A stretch of 64,000 bases of DNA from DASYAN01 sp963727755 (GTDB lineage Bacteria; Chloroflexota; Ktedonobacteria; Ktedonobacterales; Ktedonobacteraceae): positions 310,001-374,000 of the forward strand of contig CAVSHN010000015.1 of the NCBI GenBank assembly GCA_963727755.1, written 5' to 3'. Numbering within the stretch: the first letter of the stretch is position 1; the number at the start of each line of letters is the position of its first letter. Made by a program: the position numbers and the translations under genes. This document shows, piece by piece, positions 1 through 8,149 of the stretch. The notes under the pieces were generated by a model. That model searched no databases. It was not told the DNA's origin and saw only the letters and a program-made list of their open reading frames with translations.

Positions 1-490
1 TCATATCTAATGCCTGTCCCAAGGTCTCACTCAATCTTTGCTCAAGCAATTCTCGCACATAACGGGCAAAAGCAGGCGAACTACCTCCCGTCGAGATAGC
101 CACCGTCAAGTCGTTGCGGCGAATCGTGGCCGGCACATGAAAGTCGCTCAGAGCTGGATTATCTGCTACATTCACCCATAGCCCACGTGCATGAGCATCT
201 TGGGCGACCTGACGATTCACTTCAGGATCATTTGTAGCGGCAAATACGAGTTGGACACCATCCAGGTGCTCTGCTATATAATTACTGAGAATGGAGCGTA
301 TCAATGACTGAGAGAGCAAAGCCTGTAATTCGTTATGCAATTGCGGGCTAATGATGACAATATTCGCCCCCGTCGCGAGCAGGGAGCGTACCTTGCGAGT
401 TGCGACACTCCCACCTCCAACGACGGCACAGACTTTACCTTGCAAAGAAAGAAATGCAGGATAGAGGCTTTTTCCCAAATGAAAAGTCAA
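1..490 (-). CDS. Precorrin-2 dehydrogenase / siroheme synthase N-terminal domain (partial, runs off left edge)
   Basis: Reading leftward from 490 gives a Rossmann-fold protein of the CysG N-terminal/Met8p family, which oxidises precorrin-2 to sirohydrochlorin with NAD and can insert iron to make siroheme. Visible signatures are YPAFLSLQGK, the nucleotide-binding VVGGGSVATRKV, FAATNDPEVN, GLWVNVADNP and the STGGSSPAFARYVRE segment. The frame is open to the window edge, so the C-terminus is missing. The start is uncertain: no ATG fits, and I chose the TTG at 490-488, 12 nt after an AGGAGG Shine-Dalgarno. It is divergent from the fur-like gene, and the Fur box at 686-704 could affect both. Siroheme uses iron, which fits the iron theme of this end of the window. 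Confidence 0.85.
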   Translation of the reverse strand, partial: MTFHLGKSLYPAFLSLQGKVCAVVGGGSVATRKVRSLLATGANIVIISPQLHNELQALLSQSLIRSILSNYIAEHLDGVQLVFAATNDPEVNRQVAQDAHARGLWVNVADNPALSDFHVPATIRRNDLTVAISTGGSSPAFARYVRELLEQRLSETLGQALDM

Positions 491-643
491 GTCGATTGGT
501 ATCCTCCTAGAACAACTCTCCGCAAAGATGATACCTGATCAATGATGAGTTTTACAAGTGAAAAAAGGGACATTTTCCTTCCAATTGTTCCATGTTCCGC
601 AAACTCATTCCAACAAAACTGCAAAGATTGTGCTGTGTAGCTC

Positions 644-673
644 TTGACATACCTTCTCTCAATCATGTACACT
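644..673 (+). promoter_or_regulatory. Sigma-70 type promoter of the Fur-family gene
   Basis: TTGACA at 644-649 and TACACT at 668-673 are separated by 18 bp. Transcription would start near 680, just before the Fur box, so a bound repressor would block initiation. Confidence 0.6.
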
Positions 674-685
674 CTCATTAGAATT

Positions 686-704
686 GATAATGATAATCAT
701 TATT
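686..704. promoter_or_regulatory. Fur box
   Basis: The 19 bases from 686 (GATAATGATAATCATTATT) match the classical palindromic Fur box at all but the last base. The site lies between the promoter and the fur-like gene, which implies iron-dependent autoregulation and probably control of the downstream transporter at 1179. Confidence 0.85.
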
Positions 705-734
705 AGGATACCCTAATATAGGGAGGCCTAAATT

Positions 735-1154
735 ATGAGACAAAGACTTAATGAGAATGCGCAGGCAGTATTGGATGTCGTCCGAGCATCCCATCATCAC
801 CCGACAGCTATGGAAGTGTATGAAGCGGTCAAGCAGAAGCGACCTCGCATAGGTATTGCCAGTGTCTATCGCATATTGCATAATTTAATTAGGCAAGGGT
901 ATGTCAAGGAGTTGCGGCATACTGATGAGAGTTGCCGCTACGATGCCCATGTGGAGCGCCACGATCATGCCATTTGCACTATCTGTGGTGCACTACGCGA
1001 CATTCCGATTGAAGTGCAGGTGCCTCAAAACATCTTACAGGCTGCGGCACAGGCAGCAGGAATTGAGTTGAGTTCGCATGAGTTGCGTCTTTATGGACGC
1101 TGCTCGCGGTGCAATGCGGGCAAAGAATTGATAGCTCAAACGAGTGAGCTTTAG
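735..1154 (+). CDS. Fur-family ferric uptake/peroxide regulator
   Basis: This 139-residue winged-helix metalloregulator has the usual Fur length and order. The N-terminal DNA-binding domain runs from about 1 to 80, with HHPTAMEVYEAVKQKRPRIGIASVYRILHNL as recognition region (split here only for reading). The dimerisation and metal domain follows, with HVERHDHAICTICG and CSRCNAG. The two CxxC pairs suggest a structural zinc site, as in PerR/Fur/Zur proteins. The strong Fur box in its own promoter points to Fur or PerR rather than Zur. The ATG at 735 follows a GGGAGG ribosome site. It is separated by 24 nt from the VIT-like gene, so the two probably form one iron-responsive transcript. Which metal or peroxide it senses cannot be read from the sequence. 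Confidence 0.9.
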   Translation: MRQRLNENAQAVLDVVRASHHHPTAMEVYEAVKQKRPRIGIASVYRILHNLIRQGYVKELRHTDESCRYDAHVERHDHAICTICGALRDIPIEVQVPQNILQAAAQAAGIELSSHELRLYGRCSRCNAGKELIAQTSEL

Positions 1155-1178
1155 TAATTTATCAAGGGAGCTGAGTCC

Positions 1179-1779
1179 ATGGACAACAAATCTGGCATTA
1201 ATGTGATTGATAATACAGAAGATACACAAACAAAAAAAATACCCTTGCCATCTCAGTCTGCATGGCAGGAGATTAAAGAGATCTTTCAGGCCATTGCTCG
1301 TAATGATGATACTTCGCATGCATTCCTCTTGCGCGTTGTCCAACCCGGACTCTGCAGGTCTGATGGATGGATCTGTCTCGACGCTAGCTCCAATCTTTGC
1401 TACCGCTTTCGTCACCCATAAATCATCTGATGCATTCCTAGTCGGTATAGCAGCTGCGGTGGGAGCAGGGATTAGCATGGCTTTATCAGAAGCTCTTTCC
1501 GATGATGGGGAGCTTACAGGTCGTGGTAATCCCATGGTAAGGGGGGGGATTACTGGTATCATGACAATTCTTGGGGGGGTATTGCACACTTTGCCTTTCT
1601 TGATCAGTAATATCGGGGTAGCGCTTGTCATGGCATACGTTGTTGTGACTGTTGAGCTGATTGTTATTGCTGCGATCCGCCATCGTTACTTTAGGACGCA
1701 GTGGTTCAAGTCCATTCTCCAGGTTGTTGGGGGTGGTATACTAGTCTTCCTGGCTGCGTATATCTTTGGCAATGCCTAG
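1179..1779 (+). pseudogene. VIT1/CCC1-family Fe/Mn transporter, single-base frameshift
   Basis: The protein is split over two frames. Residues encoded from 1179 (MDNKSGINVIDNTEDT ... FLLRVVQPGL) continue one frame later as AGLMDGSVSTLAPIFATAF, the hallmark of the VIT/CCC1 family of vacuolar-type iron and manganese transporters. One extra T near 1353 explains the shift, and removing it gives about 199 residues with several membrane helices (VVVTVELIVIAAI; VVGGGILVFLAAYIFGNA). The start ATG at 1179 has a GGGAG ribosome site. It lies 24 nt behind the Fur-family gene and under its Fur box, so the expected job is sequestering or exporting iron when the repressor is relieved. It is either a real pseudogene or a sequencing indel. 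Confidence 0.8.
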
Positions 1780-1785
1780 TAAAAT

Positions 1786-1815
1786 TTGACCTCTGCTAGA
1801 ACTATCCTGTACAAT
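1786..1815 (+). promoter_or_regulatory. Promoter upstream of galU
   Basis: TTGACC at 1786-1791 and TACAAT at 1810-1815 are spaced by 18 bp. They sit about 100 bp before the galU start and just after the VIT-like gene. Confidence 0.5.
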
Positions 1816-1874
1816 GGTTATAAAGGTTTTTGATAACATATTCGCTTGTCTGTAGTAGCAATTTTGATATCTCG

Positions 1875-1895
1875 CAACAACGTTAAATGTTGTTG
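1875..1895. promoter_or_regulatory. Inverted repeat in the galU leader
   Basis: CAACAAC (1875-1881) and GTTGTTG (1889-1895) form perfect 7-bp arms around a 7-base loop, 20 bp before the galU start. It could be an operator or a leader hairpin. It has no U-tract, so it is not a terminator. Confidence 0.4.
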
Positions 1896-1915
1896 AAGGT
1901 TAAAACGGAGGACCG

Positions 1916-2785
1916 ATGCACATTCGTAAAGCTGTGTTACCTGTGGCTGGCCTGGGAACACGAGTATTACCCGCTAGCAAAGTTGTGCCGAAGGAATTGC
2001 TACCCATTGTGGATAAGCCAACGCTACAATACATTGTAGAAGAGGCAGCCGCTGCTGGGATTGAAGAAATTATTTTCGTAACGAGTCGCAGTAAACGTGC
2101 TATTGAAGATCACTTCGATGCTTTTCCCGAGTTGGAGCAAACTCTGGAGCGCAAGGGGAAGCAGAAGGAGTTGGAAGAACTGCGTCTCATCCAGGGATTG
2201 GCAAAATATGCTGTAGTGCGTCAGGTAGAGCCTCTTGGACTCGGTCATGCTGTGCTATGTGCAAGAGAACTGGTAGGTGATGAACCTTTCATAGTGATGC
2301 TGGGCGATGAGATCTATCCCCAGCAGCCCTGCTTGCCGGCGTTAATCGAGGCCTATCATATGCATCACACTTCTGTGCTCACCCTAATTACTGTCTCGCA
2401 AGAGCAGATCTCCTCATATGGCATCGCTTCTGTCAAGGCACAAGAGGGCAATATCTTTCAGGTTACTGACCTAGTCGAGAAGCCTCAACCTGCCGAAGCA
2501 CCATCGAATCTCGGTGTTGCTGGCCGCTATGTAATCACGCCTGACATTTTTGCCCTGATCGAGAAGTTACCGCCCGGCCGGGGTGGTGAAATTCAACTTA
2601 CGGATGCACTTCATCTTCAGGCTGGCCAGGGACGCTGTCACGGCGTTCATTTTACTGGTCAGCGCTATGATATGGGGACTCCGGTAGGTCTATTGACAAC
2701 CTCGATTGCTATAGGCTTGCAACGTCCTGATATTGCGCCTGCGCTACGTGAATATATGCGCGAGGCATTGAAAGCGGAGGAGTAA
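1916..2785 (+). CDS. galU: UTP--glucose-1-phosphate uridylyltransferase
   Basis: GalU makes UDP-glucose from UTP and glucose-1-phosphate in the cytoplasm and supplies sugar donors for envelope glycans. The 289 residues match the family length. The nucleotidyl-transfer motif near the N-terminus is intact (LPVAGLGTRVLPASK, then ELLPIVDKPTLQYIVEEA). Further family signatures are FIVMLGDEIY, DLVEKP near residue 195, and the sugar-binding GGEIQLTDAL. A GGAGG site 5 nt upstream supports the ATG at 1916. The next gene (GNAT) begins 2 nt after the stop, so they are co-transcribed. Confidence 0.93.
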   Translation: MHIRKAVLPVAGLGTRVLPASKVVPKELLPIVDKPTLQYIVEEAAAAGIEEIIFVTSRSKRAIEDHFDAFPELEQTLERKGKQKELEELRLIQGLAKYAVVRQVEPLGLGHAVLCARELVGDEPFIVMLGDEIYPQQPCLPALIEAYHMHHTSVLTLITVSQEQISSYGIASVKAQEGNIFQVTDLVEKPQPAEAPSNLGVAGRYVITPDIFALIEKLPPGRGGEIQLTDALHLQAGQGRCHGVHFTGQRYDMGTPVGLLTTSIAIGLQRPDIAPALREYMREALKAEE

Positions 2786-2787
2786 CA

Positions 2788-3312
2788 ATGATTATTTTTG
2801 AAACGGAACACCTACAGTTCCGCCCACTGACACAATCTGACTTAGATGACTTGACCGCACTTTACTCTGACCCAGAGGTCATGCGCTTCCTAGGTGGCCC
2901 GCGCAGCCCAGATGAGGTGCAGCGAGTCTTGAACAGGTATATCAGAGAGTACCAGATCTACGGACATGCTTTCTTTGCCATCATTCGCAAAGACGGTCAG
3001 CATTTTATTGGCCAATGTGGTCTACTAGATCAGGAGGTTGGGGGGCAGCCAGAAGTGGAGTTGGGATATGTCCTAGCGCGACCATACTGGCAACAAGGTC
3101 TCGCCGTAGAAGGAGTTCAAGCGCTTAAAGACTACGGTTTGCAACAATTAGGCCTCCCTCGTCTGATTTCGTTGATCCCGCCCGAAAATCAGGTCTCAAT
3201 CTCCATCGCGGAAAAGATTGGGATGCAATACGAGCGCGACGTTGACCAGTGGGGGCAGCGCTTCCGTCTCTATGCAGCTAGACAACCTCAACGTGTCTAT
3301 GCCTCTTCTTGA
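2788..3312 (+). CDS. GNAT-family acetyltransferase, RimJ/RimL type
   Basis: A 174-residue acetyl-CoA-dependent N-acetyltransferase of the RimJ/RimL branch. The sequence begins with FETEHLQFRPLTQSDLDDLTALYSDP, the usual start of this branch (kept short here as ETEHLQFRPLTQSDLDDL). It has the GQCGLLD strand, the ELGYVLARPYWQQGLAVEG acetyl-CoA loop region and a closing segment PENQVSISIAEKIGMQYERD. The substrate may be a protein N-terminus, an amino acid or a small molecule and cannot be told from sequence. It starts 2 nt after galU and is followed by a strong terminator. Confidence 0.85.
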   Translation: MIIFETEHLQFRPLTQSDLDDLTALYSDPEVMRFLGGPRSPDEVQRVLNRYIREYQIYGHAFFAIIRKDGQHFIGQCGLLDQEVGGQPEVELGYVLARPYWQQGLAVEGVQALKDYGLQQLGLPRLISLIPPENQVSISIAEKIGMQYERDVDQWGQRFRLYAARQPQRVYASS

Positions 3313-3332
3313 AGAATGTTATAGATGACAAT

Positions 3333-3394
3333 GCCTCCTGTGCTTTTTCTGTTGTTTTCGTTTGTAACAATCGAGTGCAGGAGGCTTTTTTTTT
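3333..3394 (+). terminator. Rho-independent terminator of the galU operon
   Basis: GCCTCCTGTGC pairs with the later GCAGGAGGC, with a loop of about 35 bases, followed by nine T. The remaining 200 bp up to the copC gene show no further gene. Confidence 0.75.
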
Positions 3395-3603
3395 GCTAGC
3401 TTCCCTTTTTCATCGAAACACCCGTTTCAGCAAGGTCATTGCCAGGAGGCCTCTGTTCTCTGGCTCTTGAAGGGTGGTCAGAAACATCCTAGGGAAAAAG
3501 ATCGGGCAGACAGACTTATGAGGCTGCTCATCTCGCAAGCTTCTGTCCGTGTGAGGGTAATGATCTCTTTCTCAATCTGCAAGAAAGGTACAAGAGTGTA
3601 TTT

Positions 3604-4173
3604 ATGAGTACGCATTCCTCATCCATCCATTGCCGTTTGCAAGTGCTCTATGCTTTTGCACTCAGCCTGGGGTTACTCTTCGTCATAGTTGGAGTAGCCT
3701 TTGCTCATGCCTCGGTGATCAACTCTAACCCAACGATGAACTCTACGCTCACCCTTGCCAAGTTACCAACAATGCTCACGGTAACGACAGCAGAAAACAT
3801 GAAGCCTGGAGCCTCCAATAGTGACCTTTTTGTCTATGGACCAGATGGGAAATTGATTAGCCAGGGAGATGCCACTGTTGACCTCAATAATCCTACCCAT
3901 ATGTCTGTGCCCATCAAACCCGACAAAACAGGCGTGTATACAGTTTATTGGAAGACTGTATCCGCAGACGATGGAGACCCCGATGCAGGGGCTTTTGGGT
4001 TTACAGTCGTTGCTACATCACCATCTTCCTCAGCCGCTACAACTCCAGCTTCAATGGGAATACCTATTTGGGTGCCTATTGTTACAGGAATTGTTGCCTT
4101 GCTAGTTGGTCTAGGTATCGGGTTTGGCTTCGGACGTAGCAAGAAAGAGGTTTTCTCATCAGGGACTGATTAA
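3604..4173 (+). CDS. CopC-domain copper-binding protein with C-terminal membrane anchor
   Basis: The 189-residue protein has an N-terminal hydrophobic signal (about 15-34) ending in FAHASV. CopC proteins expose a histidine at this point of the mature N-terminus as a copper ligand (here His35). The CopC immunoglobulin-like domain covers about 35-135, including NSNPTMNSTL, DLFVYGPDGK and the closing GVYTVYWKTVSADDGDPDAG. A Ser/Thr-rich linker and one transmembrane helix (about 151-172) follow. It would sit outside the membrane and carry or buffer copper for the CopC-CopD fusion encoded 46 bp downstream. The role is inferred from the family; no Met-rich Cu(I) site is obvious. Confidence 0.82.
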   Translation: MSTHSSSIHCRLQVLYAFALSLGLLFVIVGVAFAHASVINSNPTMNSTLTLAKLPTMLTVTTAENMKPGASNSDLFVYGPDGKLISQGDATVDLNNPTHMSVPIKPDKTGVYTVYWKTVSADDGDPDAGAFGFTVVATSPSSSAATTPASMGIPIWVPIVTGIVALLVGLGIGFGFGRSKKEVFSSGTD

Positions 4174-4219
4174 CCCAGGGCTATGAGCACATGACACTTT
4201 AGCAAAGGAGCCTCTCCTT

Positions 4220-6185
4220 ATGGTGAATCAGCATCAAAAATCAGGCCTCCATCGGCTCATACTAGTCGCTTTGCCTTTGGCCTTGCTGATCACCTGGCTT
4301 TTTCCGCAAGCTGTCAGTGCTCATGCCATTCTACTCCGCTCAGACCCTGCAAGAGATAGCGTTCTTTCCACCTCCCCATCTCAAATCCGCATGTGGTTCA
4401 GTGAAGACTTGAATCCAACATTCAGTGCTGCTTATATTGTAAATGCAGCAAACAATGCAGCAAATGTGCAAAAAGATATCAAAATGCATGTTGATAAAGG
4501 TGATGCTCATGTCTCGGCCATAGATACCCGGGAAATGGATGTCTCGCTCAAGCCAGATCTGCCTTCAGCTGTCTATGTTGTCCTTTATCGAACCCAATCA
4601 GCTCAGGATGGGCACATCCTCTATGGCTCCTTTCTTTTCACCATCGCATCTGCCAATGGAACAGTTCCCACTTTCACAGGAACGCTCCCTCTACAGGGTA
4701 CATTTGGTGGGAGAGGCAATTCCAATGGGCAACTGGATGGACCTACCTTTTTCAGCTTCATCATGATCACTCTCGTTGACCTGGGAGCTATCTTCTGGGT
4801 TGGAGCGCAGCTCTGGTGCATCTTTGTCCTCTCAGACCTTCAGTCAGAGGACCAAGGCCAGCAAGAGATCATTCACCAGATGGAGCAGCGCTTCAACCGC
4901 CATTTTTCGTGGCCTGCTTTGCTGCTCATCTTGTCGGCTAACATTGGAGTCCTCATTGGGCAGGCACTCACACTGACTAGTGGTCAGTGGGGACCTGCCT
5001 TAGCGCCATCATTGCTTATCAGTATGGTTGCCCGAGGTCAATTTGGGACATATTGGATTATGCGAGAGGTCGTCACGCTTGTTGCCCTCATAGTCTCTCT
5101 CTGCCTACTGATGATTAAGCAAGCATCATCATGGGCTATTTCCGCTATTGCCTGGGCCAACTTTGCCCTGGGGATGGCCTTATTGAGTGCACTGACACTC
5201 TCTGGGCATGCTGCAGCTACCAGCAGCAATATCGTTGTCTATGCCGTTGGAGCAGATTTCCTCCATCTATTAGCAGCAGCTTCTCTGGGTTGGTGGTATG
5301 CTCTTTCTTGCGGCAGTCTATCTTCCTCTTTTAAAGAGCAGATCCTGGCAACACCAAGCAAAATCGTTATTGATGGTACTGCCGTGCTACTCTCCGTTGG
5401 CGATTACAGGTGTTGTGCTAATGGCTCTGAGTGGTCCATTCAACGCAGCGACTCGTCTAGTTTCGTGGGACCAGCTCATTACCACGGCTTATGGTTGTGT
5501 TCTCATCGTGAAAGTTCTGTTGGTGAGTGCTATGCTACTCATCAGCGCCATCCATGTTCTCATCTTCCGCCCGTGCCTAGCCAAAGACCTCAATACCTAT
5601 CAAAGAGTCACGGAGTCAGCAGACCTTGTCGGGGAAGACGAGCCAACACCTCTGGCATCAATAGTGGAAGCGCAGACAATAGATCTAAAAAAACGCATCG
5701 TGCAGCAGACACAGAGACTAAGCACCGTTTTACGTTGGGAACCGGCCTTGGGTATTCTGGTGCTCCTGTGCACGGGACTACTAGCTGTCTTTTCTGGGAC
5801 GCTCCAGCCAACGATCCCAAGCCAGACCGCAACACCGCATGTATCCTCTAAGCCATTTACCACAACCACCAAGACGACAGACCAGCAATTCCAGATCAGG
5901 CTCAAAGTAGATCCAAACCAATTTGGGACCAATACCTTTACCGCTACAGTCTTTGATAGCCACGGGAAGCCCATACCGACAGCTAGCGTTGGAGTATCGA
6001 TCTATATGACCATGCTTGATATGGACATGGGAACCGATACGGTCAATTTGCAACCAGATGGCAAAGGTCACTTCAGTGCTCGTGGGGATCTAAGTATGGG
6101 GGGGCGCTGGCAAGTCCGTATCGAAATACGCACATTGGATGCAACTCTACACGAAGCTACAATAAAATTCTTTACCCCTTCCTGA
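4220..6185 (+). pseudogene. CopC-CopD-YtkA-like copper resistance fusion, frameshifted
   Basis: The first frame encodes a signal peptide ending VSAHAILLRSDP, a CopC domain (to about residue 145), then the first CopD membrane helices. At about 5285 the homology moves by one base. In the new frame LWVGGMLFLAAVYLPLL continues the CopD helices (SPLAITGVVLMALSG; VLLVSAMLLISAIHVLIF; ALGILVLLCTGLLAVFSG) and ends in a YtkA/FixH-like outer domain with MLDMDMGTD and MGGRWQVRIEI. The total length is one base more than a multiple of three, so a single insertion splits a protein of about 654 residues. The out-of-frame extension to 5851 is chance. CopD proteins take up copper; with the preceding CopC gene this is a copper-handling pair. 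Confidence 0.78.
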
Positions 6186-6354
6186 TGAAGCTCCAATGAA
6201 ATTCATAGTTCAGCTGAAAAAGGCGTGTAAAAAATTTCACGTTCCTATCATACACTAGGTCAAGTAGGAGACCATCCTTCTGGACCATCCTGCCCAAAAA
6301 ACCTCCTCTAGACTTGCCAGTTGGGTCAACACACGCTATAGTAGGACAAGAGAT

Positions 6355-6789
6355 ATGCTCTTTCTCTTAGTATATACAGGGGAGTACTTGGAATTGATAA
6401 GCTTTATTTTACTATTGCATCAGTATAATCCCTACTTAATAGTGGCGGCATCAGCCATTACAGGCATATGGGGTTTAATCATCTACTTTACGCGGCGAGC
6501 CCCGATCAAACCTTGGCGCATCATATTAATCATTACGCTTGCATTAGGTATTTTGCAGGGATTACTCGGACTCATCATGGTTTTCTCGGGGCTAAGGCCA
6601 GACGGAGGGAAAAATCTGTATTATTTGCACTATGTCTATGGCGGGATTGTTGCTTTGGGTATTCCTCTAACGTGGCTCAGCTTCACTACAAATGGCAAGG
6701 ATCAGCGCAAAGACCTTTTAGCCTATAGCATTGCCGCATTGTTTTTGGTAGCAACAGCCATTCGTGCTTGGATGACTGGTCCTGCATGA
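6355..6789 (+). CDS. Small multi-pass membrane protein of unknown function
   Basis: The 144 residues contain four or five hydrophobic segments: about 1-22, 28-46 (VAASAITGIWGLIIYF), 56-78 (ILIITLALGILQGLLGLIMVF), 90-107 (YVYGGIVALGIPLTWLSF) and 120-139. Two histidines (LLHQY and YLHYVY) lie in or near helices, but I do not recognise a heme-binding family with confidence. It is located between the copper genes and the nuclease, with 170 bp upstream and 42 bp downstream, and may be co-transcribed with the latter. Confidence 0.6.
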   Translation: MLFLLVYTGEYLELISFILLLHQYNPYLIVAASAITGIWGLIIYFTRRAPIKPWRIILIITLALGILQGLLGLIMVFSGLRPDGGKNLYYLHYVYGGIVALGIPLTWLSFTTNGKDQRKDLLAYSIAALFLVATAIRAWMTGPA

Positions 6790-6831
6790 ATTGTGAGATA
6801 GTGGGCGTGATCCCGAAAGGATAAAAAACCT

Positions 6832-8139
6832 ATGAGATTTATCCACATTGCCGATACCCATCTAGGCTATGAGCAGTATGGTCTGCGTGAGCGCTTCAAT
6901 GATTTTAGTCGTGCTTTCTGGAAGATCATTGATGACGCGATCGATCGCGAGGTCGACTTCATAGTGATTGCTGGTGATCTTTTCAATAAGCGAGCCTTAG
7001 ATGCGCAAACCCTTATTCATGCAATAGAGGGTCTCAAGAGGCTAAAAGATCATCATATACCTGTAATCACAATTGAAGGGAATCACGATCGTAGCTATTA
7101 TCGAGATGGTGTCTCCTGGCTCCAATTTTTATGTTACCAGGGCTATATCATTCTGCTGGCCCCCATTATGCAGGAAGGGGTGCCATTGATTACTCCCTGG
7201 GACCCAGAAACGATGCTAGGATCGCATGTTGATCTCGTAGGAGGGAAGGTCCGTGTCTATGGTTTACCCTGGCAAGGAGCTGCAATAACGCGTAGTCTAG
7301 AAGGGATGGCTCAGGCATTAAAGGCTGCTCGTGCAGAGGAAGAGGCTCAAGGCATAGAATACCGCCTATTGACCATGCACACAGGAGTGGATGGCATGGT
7401 ATCTCGTGTGCAGGGATTACCTACGATGGGCCAATTCCGGCTACTGCGAGATTACATTGATTATCTAGCATTGGGCCATGTCCATAAACCATACGAGCTT
7501 GAAGGCTGGATATACAATCCCGGCTCACCGGAGACTTGTAGTGCAGAAGAAACCCAATGGGATGATCGTGGCTATTATTATGTAGAGATTGACACTGATC
7601 AAAGTGATTCCCCGCAGAAAGTTTCTCGTCATCGAGCCATGCGCATCAGAACGCAGCGGCGTCTATTTTTGCGGCACGAACTGCGCGTAGATGGATTAGA
7701 AGATCCGCAGAGTCTATATGCTCGACTATCAGACTATTGCCAGCGGGAGGGTAAAAAACGCGCGGGGACAGAAGAACGTCCCATAGTGCAAATCACGATC
7801 ACTGGCACGCTGAGCTTTGATGCGGGAGCACTCAATCAATCGCACATGGAAGAGATGGTGCGTGGAGCCTTTCAACCATTGCACGTACGTATCGACAACA
7901 ACACCAATGACCGTGATTATATGCCAGATGATGGTGGGCTAGACGGTCGTGATCGCTCAGTCTGGCACGAGTTAGAACGACGCGTCTTCGAGGAACTAGT
8001 CGGTTTCGACGCCCGCTATCTACCTGCAAAAGAGCAGTGGGGAGCCGTGTTGAGCGAACTGAAGCAACAAGCATTAAACGAAGATGCGCCAGAAAAGATC
8101 GCCCAGTTCCTGCGCGAAAAACGAGCCACTATTGCTTGA
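6832..8139 (+). CDS. SbcD/Mre11-type DNA repair exonuclease
   Basis: The 435-residue metallophosphoesterase carries the ordered nuclease motifs of SbcD/Mre11: DTHLG (Asp8, His10), AGDLFN (Asp49), GNHD (Asn84-His85), a later histidine in TMHTG and the closing LGHVHKP. These residues hold two manganese ions that cut DNA ends and hairpins. The C-terminal 170 residues are a capping/accessory part rich in charged helices and end in AQFLREKRATIA. The usual partner SbcC/Rad50 is not next to it in this window. The ATG at 6832 follows a GAAAGGA ribosome site. It is convergent with the unknown gene at 8150, only 10 bp apart. Confidence 0.88.
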   Translation: MRFIHIADTHLGYEQYGLRERFNDFSRAFWKIIDDAIDREVDFIVIAGDLFNKRALDAQTLIHAIEGLKRLKDHHIPVITIEGNHDRSYYRDGVSWLQFLCYQGYIILLAPIMQEGVPLITPWDPETMLGSHVDLVGGKVRVYGLPWQGAAITRSLEGMAQALKAARAEEEAQGIEYRLLTMHTGVDGMVSRVQGLPTMGQFRLLRDYIDYLALGHVHKPYELEGWIYNPGSPETCSAEETQWDDRGYYYVEIDTDQSDSPQKVSRHRAMRIRTQRRLFLRHELRVDGLEDPQSLYARLSDYCQREGKKRAGTEERPIVQITITGTLSFDAGALNQSHMEEMVRGAFQPLHVRIDNNTNDRDYMPDDGGLDGRDRSVWHELERRVFEELVGFDARYLPAKEQWGAVLSELKQQALNEDAPEKIAQFLREKRATIA

Positions 8140-8149
8140 TTTATACTAA

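Noticed and set aside
5300..5851. Continuation of the CopCD frame to 5851
   Set aside because: After about 5285 this frame loses all hydrophobic periodicity and family similarity; the +1 frame carries the CopD helices.
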